From the NCBI GenBank assembly GCA_039707655.1, contig CM077676.1, positions 431,001,379 to 431,065,378 on the forward strand: a stretch of DNA of 64,000 nucleotides, written 5' to 3'. The position numbers and the translations under genes were made by a program. Positions 54,843 to 64,000 of the stretch are shown here, in pieces; position 1 is the stretch's first letter, and the number at the start of each line of letters is the position of its first letter. The notes under the pieces were generated by a model. It ran no database searches. It worked only from the letters and a program-made list of their open reading frames with translations, and had not been told where the DNA came from. The DNA is from Elymus sibiricus. Lineage: Eukaryota; Streptophyta; Magnoliopsida; Poales; Poaceae.

Positions 54843-57800
54843 TTAGGTGCAATGGTATTCTCCTCTTTCAGATATGACCTCCCTAAGCAAAAATCCCGCA
54901 ACTTCCTCTTGAATTGCTCGTATGCGGTTCTTTGGTAGGAGCCTATCCCGCATCTCTTGCATCTTTAAAGAAGTAGATCAATATGAATATATTAGTTGTG
55001 TGTATATATATTAGATCATTAAAAAAAATTGTGAATAGTATTTACGTACCTGTAGTTGTCTTACATCTCTGCGCCATTCGGTCGTGATGCGAATGTTCTC
55101 GCAAACGTAGTATGCACATAAATTAGTCCCCTATTCCTGCCTCATGCACTTTGCGAGAATAGAATTCAATCAGATAATAATCAAGCATGATAATGGTATT
55201 GATACTAGAATTAAAGAGGTGCGCGGACCTAGCTAGTAGTACTTAATTACCTTGATCCGTCGCCATGACAGCTTCGGTTTCCATTCACCGACAACCTCTT
55301 TGATGAACCGTTTCCAAACCCTGCCCGGCAAAGAAAATGAATAAAGGAGTTATTAATTACTTGATATCAGGAAATGAACGAAAGAGGCCGATATAGTGCG
55401 ATACTGATTGCAATTACCTGTCGAGCATCAAAATCAAGCAGGTGTATTCTTGAGAGTCTCTACGTAGTGAGTCCATGATTTCAACAGTTCCAGCGTCAAC
55501 TTTAATGTTTAGCAGGATCCAGTGGAACCTGCGCACACGTTTATATAAGCAGGCATGTATAACTCTTGAACTACAGTTAACATCGAGTAAGCAAAAAATA
55601 GAATTTGTAGTACAAGACAGTAACACTCACTTGAAGTTGTAAGGAAATAGTATATCTGTTTTGGTATTTTGTGCCTTCAAAAACCTTAGCAAGTTCTCCT
55701 CTGTGTCATCGGGGAAGTCTTTTATACTTAGTTCATGAATGATATATGGGTCAACGAACCCAATGTCAAAGATTCTCTCTTTTTGGCATAGGAGAATCTT
55801 CATTCTGCATAATAGTGTACAAAAGAATATAGTGAGGATAATTACAGGCAATGAACGAGCTGAGCTAGAGACTTAAATTACAGAAAGAAATCACTTACAG
55901 ACAATAGCAACTGACAATAGATTTGTCGAGTGCGGCTTGATTGTATAACTGAAAAATTTCTGAAAGCTCAATGATTATCTTGTTTTCATAGAAGTAATGC
56001 TCTTCCTTGACTTTCACGCTGAGCGTCTGTCGCCCGTTCGCTACTTCTTTCATGTACCACTCATGCAATCTTCGCATTTGTGTTGGTAGATGCTCGACCT
56101 GCTCAGGTCTGACCAGAGGGTTCCCGGGGACATATTTCCATACTAGATCACACATGGGGAGTTCCTCGGTGCCTAGGAGTTGTTCAACAGTGATACCCAT
56201 CTCTCTAGCAGTGTCGGTTAGCGCATTATCGGTAATCACCTTGAGCGGGGGGATCGATTGCATTGCCTGTTCTCCGAGCTGGGGAACTATTTTCCCGCTT
56301 TTATTACTACTTGTACTTTTCGACTGCTGCATTTGATCATGATATGACTTGCTAATATAGCATTCATAGTCTGATGGCCTATTCTCCACATGTGCCGGGG
56401 GTCGCTCTAGAAGATCCACAAAGTGTTGTACGGTTTTCGCATGTATTATCTCCTTTGGCGGCGGGGGCGGTTTCGGTGCAAAATGGGACTTCACTTCGGA
56501 AGCCACGACCGATCTAGTTTCCTCCTCAGTCATCTCGTAAGCTAACTTCTTTTTGGCAGGAGGCTCGGGTTTCTTCTTTGGGGCTCTCTTCGGCTTGTGG
56601 CCCTACAGCTAGGACATAAGGGGTGGAGTCGGCTGACGCGGCGGAGATCGATATGGCGGACTCGCGCTGGGCTCCGTCTCGAGGTGGGGTGGAGTCGGCT
56701 GACGCGGCGGACTTACGTGTGTATTGCTACTCGGAGGAGTCGGTGGCCTTGGCGCCGAGTTTGGAAACATGATGCAATCCTTTCTCCATACAATGAGACC
56801 ACGTATGACTTCTCCCAGTGTCTGCTCCCCTTGACCTCCAGGAATGTCAAGCTCTAGTGAGTCATATCCCGACAGAACTTCTTCCACCCCGACACGAGCA
56901 TAGCCAGCTAGAATCGGATTGCCATGGATGGTTGTTTCAGGTGCATTCGGTAAAGCAAAGCCGACCGCCACCTTCATGGATATGTTCTTCATTTTCATGT
57001 GTAGCTCACAACTTGTCGTCTCTTTGATATCATCCACGGGGTAGCGAGCCAGCAGTGCATCATCGGCCGGGACCCCCGTGGAACCCACGCTGCTTTTCCG
57101 CATAGATGGGACGGTACTATCCAATGCTGGATCTGCTTGCTCCTGCCGCTGAGACGCCCTTTGCTGGCTAATTGTGTCGATCTGCTCCTGCTGCCGCATT
57201 AAAACGCGTTCCAACTCCGCGTTCTTTGATTCTACCTTTTGAAGCCGGTCTGCATCCTGCTTCTTTTTTCTCGCACGGCTTCTATAAGTGTCGTTCCACT
57301 CCGAAAACCCCTGAACCCATGGAACAACGCCTTTGCCTCGTGTTCGTCCTCCGTGTTCAGGATTCCCGAGGGCGCGTGTAAGCTCGTCGTTCTCTTTCTC
57401 GGGCTGGAACACCCCCTTTTGAGCATCTTCTATTGCTTGAAGTAGAGCGTCCGAGGCTGTTTTAAGAGATGCCTTTTCAATAATCTCCCCTATCGCTGGG
57501 TCCAACTTTCCCCCATGCGCATAAAACCAATTCCTGGACCTCTCGGGCCAACCCGCTATTTTTGGAGTGACCCCTTCAGCAATCATCTTGGCCTCAGCTG
57601 CTTCCCACTTAGGCACGCCACTCTTGTAGCCACCTGGCCCCAGAACTTGGTGATACTCTTTTTTCTCAGCATTTATCTTGTTTTTTCTCGACCTTTCTAG
57701 AGCTTCATCCGATTCCTTGTACTCCATAAATGCGTCCCAGTGATCTTTTATATTCTCTAGTGCTCCAGTGAATTCTGGAGTCTTCTTTTTTGCCTTGATG

Positions 57801-58470
57801 TACTCGCTCCATAATCTTTTCTTCTAGCTCTGGAATTGTGTGGCCATCTTCTTAAGAGCAAACTGCTTGACTTTCAACCGTTGGCCATCTGTGAAACCCT
57901 CTGGCAGGTTGAAATGTGACATGAGCGTATCCCAAAGCAAATTTTTCGATCTTTCGTCCACATAACTAACTTCTCGATCTTCCTTTGGCTTATTCCATTC
58001 TTGAATGGTGATCGGGATGTTGTCCCTAACAATAACTCCACATTGACTTATAAATTTATGGGCATTCTGTGCAGGAGTAATCGGTTCGCCATCTGCTGCG
58101 ACTTCATCAATGTTGTACTTTATGCCATCGGCCAACTTTTTGGCCCGGCCTCGTACCCTTGTAGAAGATTTGCTCGATCCGGAGGGCTAAAAGAAGAAAG
58201 ATTCGTTAATACATATATACAAATCAATTAATACATCTAATGATCACCAGAGGCCTAATATATATATACCTCGCCGGACTTTGTTAATTGGAGAACATTT
58301 TCTTCGCCATCATTGTTTGTTTGCCCTTCGTCTCTTGGTTCTTCCTCAAGTCCCTCACCGGACTCGTTCAGATATTGTGAGGCGTCATCTGGTTTATTCT
58401 CTGGGTTTTGGGAGGAGCGTATCATGTCGAACATGATATCCTCCTCATGGTCTCCGCCGCTATCGTCCAT
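54843..58470 (-). pseudogene. CACTA 2 protease-domain gene
   Basis: Homologue of the gene at 33042-36646. It starts MDDSGGDHEEDI at 58470 (acidic exon ending at a donor near 58271). Exon 2 carries ISQCGVIVRDNIPITIQEWN and YVDERSKNLLWDTL, then the same conserved blocks and MRRLHEWYMKEV ... SIVSCYCL. The protease exons give FHWILLNIKVDAGTVEIMDSL and LCAYYVCEN, with the last exon DRLLPKNRIRAIQEE. Lesions: TAG at 57824-57826 (Trp expected), two TAGs at 56609-56611 and 56603-56605, and TAG just before the Cys motif (about 55127-55129). Because exon 2 is intact here it shows what CACTA 1 lost near 36110-36170. Confidence 0.78.
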
Positions 58471-58620
58471 AGCTTAACTAATCCAGAAGAAAGATAAAAC
58501 AATTAGAATGCATTCAATAAGCAAAAACTGAATCGGAGTCTACCGGAGAGAATAGGGGGGGGAGAAACAATAAATATAAAGCACATAGATGTAACACAGA
58601 TGCACGACATGACAACTTGC
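58471..58620 (-). other. Upstream intron region of the CACTA 2 protease-domain gene
   Basis: Short AT-rich stretch with a G run (about 58555-58562) before the LTR-like insertion. Nothing coding is seen. Confidence 0.35.
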
Positions 58621-59190
58621 AGCGCTAGGGGTGTTCTAACGCGGTACTACACGTTGCAGACGGAGAGGGAAAACATCCGGAGGGGTTTTCCCTGCGTTTG
58701 GCATTTTCCGGACAGATGAAAAAGTGGGGGACGGTTCCATGTTCAGCATGCTAGGGGCATGTGACAGATGAACGGATTGCATATTCTGATTCGTCATATT
58801 TTTCTGAGCAATTTTCATATATAAATTATTTTCATCCGAGTTATGGTTTATTTTATATGAATTTCTAAAGTTTAATTCGAAAATCATTTAATGTTAATTG
58901 CTAAGTGTACACAGAAAATGTACACAGAGAGTGTACCCAGTTGTTTGCTGGTGAGGCTGACAGTGGGGCCACTGAGCTGAGTCAGCAGCCCAGTCAGCAG
59001 TCAACATTTGACTGGTTGACTGGTCAAACCCGACAAGTGGACCCCACTGGTCAGTGAGACAGCTATTAAAACAGGTTTTAATTTAAACTTAACTAATCTA
59101 ATTAAGTGTGGGGCCTAGTTGTCAGTGTCTTATTAATTTCAACTAATTAAGTTAATCATTTTAGTTAGTTAAGGGGGTGGGCCCTACATG
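58620..59190 (-). repeat. LTR-like fragment in reverse orientation inside CACTA 2
   Basis: Its reverse complement has the same layout as the Gypsy-like LTR at 5560-6010: GTCCACTTGTC/CCCACTGTCAGCC blocks, clustered TGACTGG/CCAGTCA motifs, TGTGTACA, then ATAAAATAAACCATAACTCGG and TTTATATATGAAAA. Identity is low, so it is a different family. No counterpart exists at this place in CACTA 1. Boundaries are approximate. Confidence 0.6.
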
Positions 59191-59670
59191 TCAGTGCGCC
59201 TGTGGGGGGGCTTAGTGGCCTGGGACCCACCTGGCGGTGACCCAGGCGGCGGCCGCGCGGTGGCACGTCAGCGGTGGCCAAAACAGCGGCGGAGCCGCGC
59301 CGGACTCCGCCAGAAATGCGCTAGGGGGGGTCCTTTTGGCCAGGGGTTTGGGGCGTTCGGTCGCGGGCGTCGAGCCGCGCCGAACTACGGTGGTGGCCGG
59401 GCCGGGAGCGGCCGGAGACGGCGCCAGCGACGAGCGGAGGCGGAGCATGGGCGGCGACGTCGAGCGTGGGCTACGGGCACGGAATCGAAGGGGAAACGGA
59501 GGGGTCTTGACAAGGGGCTCACTTCGAGGTCGAGGCAATGCTCAGCGGGCTCGGGGAGGGGCCGGAGCGAGCGGGACGGCGTCGGCGATCTCCGGCGTCA
59601 GAGGTTGAAGACGAGTGGCTGGCGGCGTGGTGTTCGATCTGTCTCCCGGGTGGTGGCTGGTCCCGGGACA
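59190..59670 (-). other. GC-rich leader region of the CACTA 2 protease-domain gene
   Basis: It has a position equivalent to 38190-38450 in CACTA 1, between the TATA box and the AT-rich intron. Open frames on both strands (up to 178 codons) are GC artefacts with no domain. Part of it may belong to the LTR-like fragment. Confidence 0.4.
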
Positions 59671-59673
59671 CAA

Positions 59674-59682
59674 CTTATATAT
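59674..59682 (-). promoter_or_regulatory. TATA box of the CACTA 2 protease-domain gene
   Basis: Minus-strand ATATATAAG lies 8 bases downstream of the internal motif array, as at 38453-38460. Confidence 0.5.
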
Positions 59683-59690
59683 GTGGGACC

Positions 59691-59886
59691 TTTAGTCCCG
59701 GCTCCAGCCTCGCACCGGGACTAAAGGTCCTTTAGTCCCGGTGCGTGGCTGGAGCCGGGACTAAAGGTTGGTCTTTAGTCCCGGTTCCAGCCACGAACCG
59801 GGACTAAAGGTCTCTTTTCGGCGGCCCAAATTAAGCGCGGGAGAAGGAACCTTTAGTCCCAGTTGGTGGTTGCAACCGGGACTAAA
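59691..59886. repeat. Internal array of the CACTA subterminal motif, element 2
   Basis: Four inverted pairs of TTTAGTCCCGG and CCGGGACTAAA in the same position and nearly the same length (196 bp) as in CACTA 1. The spacer sequences between arms differ from those in CACTA 1. Confidence 0.85.
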
Positions 59887-60729
59887 GTCAAATAACGCGA
59901 ATCGTTTTCTTTTGTGGATCGGCCGTCCGCCTGTAGTTTTAGATCGCCCGCACCCGTAGCGAATCAGGAGCCGCCATGTGTCCAGTGCCCGACCAGTAGT
60001 GTTTTAGCCTTTTTCTGTTCTGTTTTATTTTCAGATTTTGTTTCTGTTTTAGAAATTGAATATCTTTTAGTTTATAGATCCGAATTTAGTGATTCTTTTT
60101 GCATTGGGTTCACCAAATTATGAAGTTTCTGTTGGTGCACTTAGTTTTCAAATTTGAGTTGTTTAAATTTGAATTTGCTCAAATTTGCTTCAAACACTAT
60201 TTTGGGGATATCTTTTATTTAAAAATAGGTTTTTGAGTAATTATTTTTGCTACTGTTTTCTTATTGTTTTGTTTATATAGTAGCATCTAGTGATTTATTT
60301 TTAGTTTATTTTAAATTAGGTTTATTACAAAAAATAGTACTGTTTTGACTTTGGTTTTGTTTTCACTTTAATCCTTTTGACTTTGGTTTCCTGCTGTTTA
60401 ATATTAGTGTGTTTTATCAGTATGTTCAATTTGGGAATTTTTAGGATATTTTAAATAGGTGTTTTAATCAAAAACAGATTCTGTTTAGCGCTTTTGTATA
60501 ATTGCATTGATTAACTCCTCTGTATAATTAAAATACTAAAAGGACAGGAATAATTGAAAATTCATAACTTAATAAATAATTATTCAAAAATCATGTTTCA
60601 GATGCCAAAATGACAAAACACATATATACCCTAACTCTTACAAAGATTCCCTCTGGTTTGTCCGAAGTGGGACTTTCCAGATATAAGTTCGGAAACTCAC
60701 TAGAGAGAAAGTGATGACGGTGAAGCCGG
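59887..60729. other. AT-rich spacer between the CACTA 2 genes
   Basis: No gene recognised. The part from about 60500 is similar to 39120-39480 in CACTA 1 and probably is the transposase 3' end. Confidence 0.45.
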
Positions 60730-63556
60730 TCACATCCCAGAGTGGGATCTTGGGGTATAAAACTTTTTCTTCGCGTGTGGCCCTTGCTTATGATTGCGCC
60801 ATAACCATGGAGAATCTTCATCATTTAACAGGATGCTTGGGTCAGTCTTCACTGTGAAGGGAGGAATTTTATCAAACTTTTCATAATCTTCTGACATGTT
60901 TGTCTTGTCCTCCACTCCCACGATGTTTCTTTTCCCTGAAAGAACTATGTGGCGCTTTGGCTCATTGTATGATGTATTCGCTTCCTTATCTTTTCTTTTT
61001 CTCGGTTTGGTAGACATGTCCTTCACATAGAAAACCTGCGCCACGTCATTGGCTAGGACGAATGGTTCGTCTGTGTACCAAAGATTGTGGAGATCCACTG
61101 TTGTCATTCCGTACTGCGGGTCTAACTTTACCCCGCCTCCTGTCAGATTGACCCATTTGCACCGAAACAAAGGGACCTTAAAAGAAGGTCAATAGTCAAG
61201 TTCCCATATCTCCTCTATGTAACCATAATATATGTCCTTTTTCCTATTGTTGTTTGTTGCATCAAAGCGGACACCACTGTTTTGGTTGGTGCTATTTTTA
61301 TCTTGGGCGATCGTGTAAAATGTATTCCCATTTATCTCGTACCCTTTGAAAGTCAACATAGTCAAAGATGTTGACTAGGCCAACAAGTACATCTCATCTC
61401 CAACAGTGGTGTCATTCATGAGATGTGTTTGCAACCAACCGCCGAAAGTCGCCATGTACCAAATCATTCTGTAACCTTGGTAGGATTTCTGGATCGATTA
61501 CCTTCTGACAAATTGCATTGAGGAATGCACATAGCTTCACAATGCAACCGGAAGTAATTGCGTCATAATCACGTGGCAGTCATGAGAATTTAGGTTTTGG
61601 AATTTTTTCTGTCATATTTATTATTCCCTTTATATTCGACGAGAAGCCAGACGGGACCTTCATACTGAGCAGGCATTCAAAAAAGATTTCCTTCTCTTCT
61701 TTGGTAAGAGCATAGCTGGCAGGACCTTGATACTGCTTTGGATGCATGCCGTCTTTTTCGTGCATACGTTGCTGGTCCTCCCGTGCCTCCGGTGTATCTT
61801 TTGTCTTCCCATACATGCCCAAGAAGCCTAGCAGGTTCACGCAAAGATTCTTCGTCACGTGCATCACGTCGATTGGAGAGCGGACCTCTAGGTCTTTCCA
61901 ATAGGGTAGGTCCCAAAATATAGATTTCTTCTTCCAGATGGGTGCGTGTCCGTCAGCGTCATTCGGAACAGATTGTCCGCCAGGATCCTTTCCAAAGATT
62001 ACTTTTAAATCCTTGACCATATCCAGTATATGATCACCAGTACGGTGGTTAGGCTTCTTCCGGTGATCTGCCTCATCTTTGAAATGCTTGCCTTTCTTTC
62101 TTAAGGGATGCTTGATCGGAAGAAATCGATGATGTCCCAGGTACACATTCTTTTTACATTTATCCAAATATATACTTTCAGTCTCATCTAAACAGTGCGT
62201 GCATGCATTGTATCCCTTGTTTGTCTGTCCTGAAAGGTTACTAAGAGCAGGCCAATCATTGATGGTTACAAACAGCAACGCTCGTAGGTCAAATTCCTGC
62301 TGTTTGTGCTCATCCCACACACGTACACCTTTTATATCCCACAACTGTAAAAGTTCTTCAACTAATGGCCTTAGGTACACATCAATGTCGTTGCCGGGTT
62401 GCTTAGGGCCTTGGATGAGCACTGGCATCATAATGAACTTCCGCTTCATGCACAACCAAGGAGGAAGGTTATAGATACATAGAGTCACATGCCAGGTGCT
62501 ATGATTGCTGCTCTGCTGCCCAAAAGGATTAATGCCATCTGCACTTATACCAAACCATAAGTTCCTTGTGTCAGCTGCAAACTCCGGCCACTTTCTCTCT
62601 ATTTTTCTCCACTGCGACCCATCAGCGGGTACTCTCAACATCCCGTCTTTCTTACGGTCTTCTTTGTGCCATCGCAACAACTTGGCATGCTCTTTGTTTT
62701 GGAACAAACGTTTCAACCGTGGTATTATAGGAGCATACCACATCACCTTGGCAGGAACCCTCTTCCCGGGGCGCTCGCCCTCAACATCACCAGGGTCATC
62801 GCGGCTGATCTTATAGCGCAATGCACCGCATACCGGGCATGCATTCAAATTCTCGTACTCCTCACCGCGGTAGAGGATGCAGTCATTAGGGCATGCATGT
62901 ATCTTCTGCACCTCTAATCCTAGAGGGCAGACAACCTTCTTTGCTTCATACGTACTGTCGGGCAATTCATTGTCCTTTGGAAGCATCTTCTTTAACATTT
63001 TCAGCAACTTTTCAAATCCCTTGTCAGATACACCATTCTCTGCCTTCCATTGCAGCAATTCCAGTGTGGTACCCAGCTTTTTCTTGTCATCTTCGCAATT
63101 TGGGTACAACAATTTTTTGTGATCCTCTAACATGCGCTGCAACTTCAACTTCTCCTTTTCACTTGCGCGGTTTCTCTTTGCATCAGCAATGGCCCGACCA
63201 AGATCATCAGCGGGCTCATCTGATGCCTCTTATTCAGCTTCTTCCCCCATTGTAGTACCATCGTATTCAGGGAACCTAGGATAGTTGTCATCATCCTCTT
63301 CTTCTTCATTCTCTTCCATTATAACCCCTCTTTCTCCGTGCTTGGTCCAACAGTTATAGCCGGACATGAAACCGGACTGAAGCAGGTGGCTGTGAAGGAC
63401 TTTTGAGGTAGAGTAATTCCTATCATTCTTACAGACACCACATGGACAACACATAAAACCTTTCCGCTTGTTTGCCTCAGCCGCACGCAGAAAACTATGC
63501 ACGCCATTAATGAACTGGGGAGAGCGTCGGTCATCGTACATCCATTGCCGGCTCAT
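60730..63556 (-). pseudogene. CACTA 2 transposase gene (TNP2 type) with DUF4216-like 3' part
   Basis: It starts ATG 63556 (MSRQWMYDDRR) with the Transpos_assoc domain. A TAA at about 63230-63232 replaces Glu in the acidic linker. The TNP2 domain then follows in one frame from 63148 to 61580, with CPVCG, FGISADGINPF, CTHCLDETESIYL and RSPIDVMHVTKNLC. Two deletions follow: one of a few dozen bases near 61543 (removing the part LLVALRGLLPENV) and one of several hundred bases at about 61456 that joins DUF4218-like sequence directly to the DUF4216 part. The tail YEKFDKIPPFTVKTDP is intact to 60730. It keeps the reading frame at the A-run that is shifted in CACTA 1. Confidence 0.85.
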
Positions 63557-63647
63557 CTTCATTACACAATATCGAAAAGACCAAATTAATACAATTTCAT
63601 GCATAAAGTTCATACACACTTATTCTCATAAAACAACATACAACTAT

Positions 63648-63953
63648 CTAGCTAAAGTATTTAAATGCAACAACAAATGCGATCAAAATCGCAACTAAGG
63701 TAATAATTAATCCAACAGCATAATGATACCAAGCCTCTTTATTAACGGCATATTTTCTATTCTTTCTAATCTTCAAGCGCATTGCATCCATCTTGATCTT
63801 GTGATCATCGACGACATCGGCAAGATACAACTCCAATTTCATCTTCTCTTCTTCAATTCTTTTCAATTTTTCTTTCAAATACTCGTTTTGTTTTTCAACT
63901 AAATTTAACTTCTCGACAAGAGGGTCGGTTGCAATTTCAGGTTCACATACCTC
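63648..63953 (-). CDS. CACTA 2 small coiled-coil protein with C-terminal membrane segment
   Basis: Homologue of 52743-53048, open from an acceptor-like TCTAG to the stop at 63648-63650 without lesions. Residues run VERLNLVEKQNEYLKEKL, DHKIKMDAMRLKIRK and KEAWYHY, followed by LIITLVAILIAFVVAF and a 4-residue tail. Thirteen of the 76 aligned residues differ from CACTA 1, most nucleotide differences being replacements. The first exon lies beyond the window or is not recognisable. Confidence 0.58.
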   Translation of the reverse strand, partial: EVCEPEIATDPLVEKLNLVEKQNEYLKEKLKRIEEEKMKLELYLADVVDDHKIKMDAMRLKIRKNRKYAVNKEAWYHYAVGLIITLVAILIAFVVAFKYFS

Positions 63954-64000
63954 CTAGATAAAAATATCTATGTCAACTTGATGGGCATAATTGTCATAAA

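Larger units (their letters stand above)
54348..64000 (-). mobile_element. CACTA (En/Spm) DNA transposon 2, left 9.65 kb, runs off the window
   Basis: The end CACTAGTAGAAAACGGGCC at 54348 is followed by subterminal TTTAGTCCCGG repeats. The gene order and strand are the same as in CACTA 1: protease-domain gene (58470 to 54843), internal motif array (59691-59886), transposase (63556 to 60730) and the small membrane protein (63953 to 63648). The other end is outside, so the target duplication cannot be checked (left flank TAT). It has no Copia composite. Confidence 0.88.

Noticed and set aside
59188..59724. 178-codon plus-strand frame in CACTA 2
   Set aside because: GC-rich leader region with open frames on both strands and no domain; transcription there is expected on the minus strand.

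Overview
This is grass nuclear DNA, most likely from a Triticeae species (wheat, Aegilops or barley group). The evidence is a Copia element of the BARE-1/Angela/WIS type with 1.8 kb LTRs, very large CACTA transposons whose subterminal motif is TTTAGTCCCGG, Stowaway-type MITEs, and almost no host coding sequence. Nearly everything is nested transposable elements. The only recognisable host gene is a broken plastid-type DUF1517 gene. No intact cellular gene was found, and every large transposon gene here carries stops, frameshifts or insertions.

Layout. 1-1003: 3' end of a LINE with poly(A). 1753-18032: a Ty3/Gypsy-like LTR element with target duplication CAACA; its 3' LTR carries an hAT transposon (2902-4183) and a truncated Copia element (8001-14635). 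These are followed by a patchwork of two near-identical copies of other parts of the window: 14633-15456 copies 31098-31921, and 15455-17835 copies 5620-8000. 18038-22757 and 27641-29822: low-copy intergenic DNA with a diverged tandem duplication; one duplicate is split by a 4.9 kb Helitron (22758-27640). The same stretch holds a tRNA-Glu relic (27883-27954) and a Mutator-type MITE nested in a Stowaway MITE (28411-28913). 29823-30797: a small non-coding LTR retrotransposon. 31621-32371: first two exons of the DUF1517 pseudogene. 32473-54060: a 21.6 kb CACTA element (target duplication AGC) in the next intron; its transposase gene is split by a decayed Copia composite (40172-50052). 54348-64000: a second CACTA in the same orientation that runs off the window.

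Each CACTA carries, on the minus strand, three coding units. They are (i) a short coiled-coil protein with a C-terminal membrane segment; (ii) a TNP2-type transposase with an N-terminal Transpos_assoc domain and downstream DUF4218/DUF4216-like regions; and (iii) a multi-exon gene ending in a Ulp1/C48-like protease domain. The third gene has its own TATA box, and directly upstream of it lies an internal array of the same TTTAGTCCCGG inverted motif found at the element ends. The best candidates for something unusual are this internal promoter array with the protease and membrane-anchored proteins, and the patchwork rearrangement at 14633-17835. All element names and domain assignments come from reading the sequence; no database search was possible.
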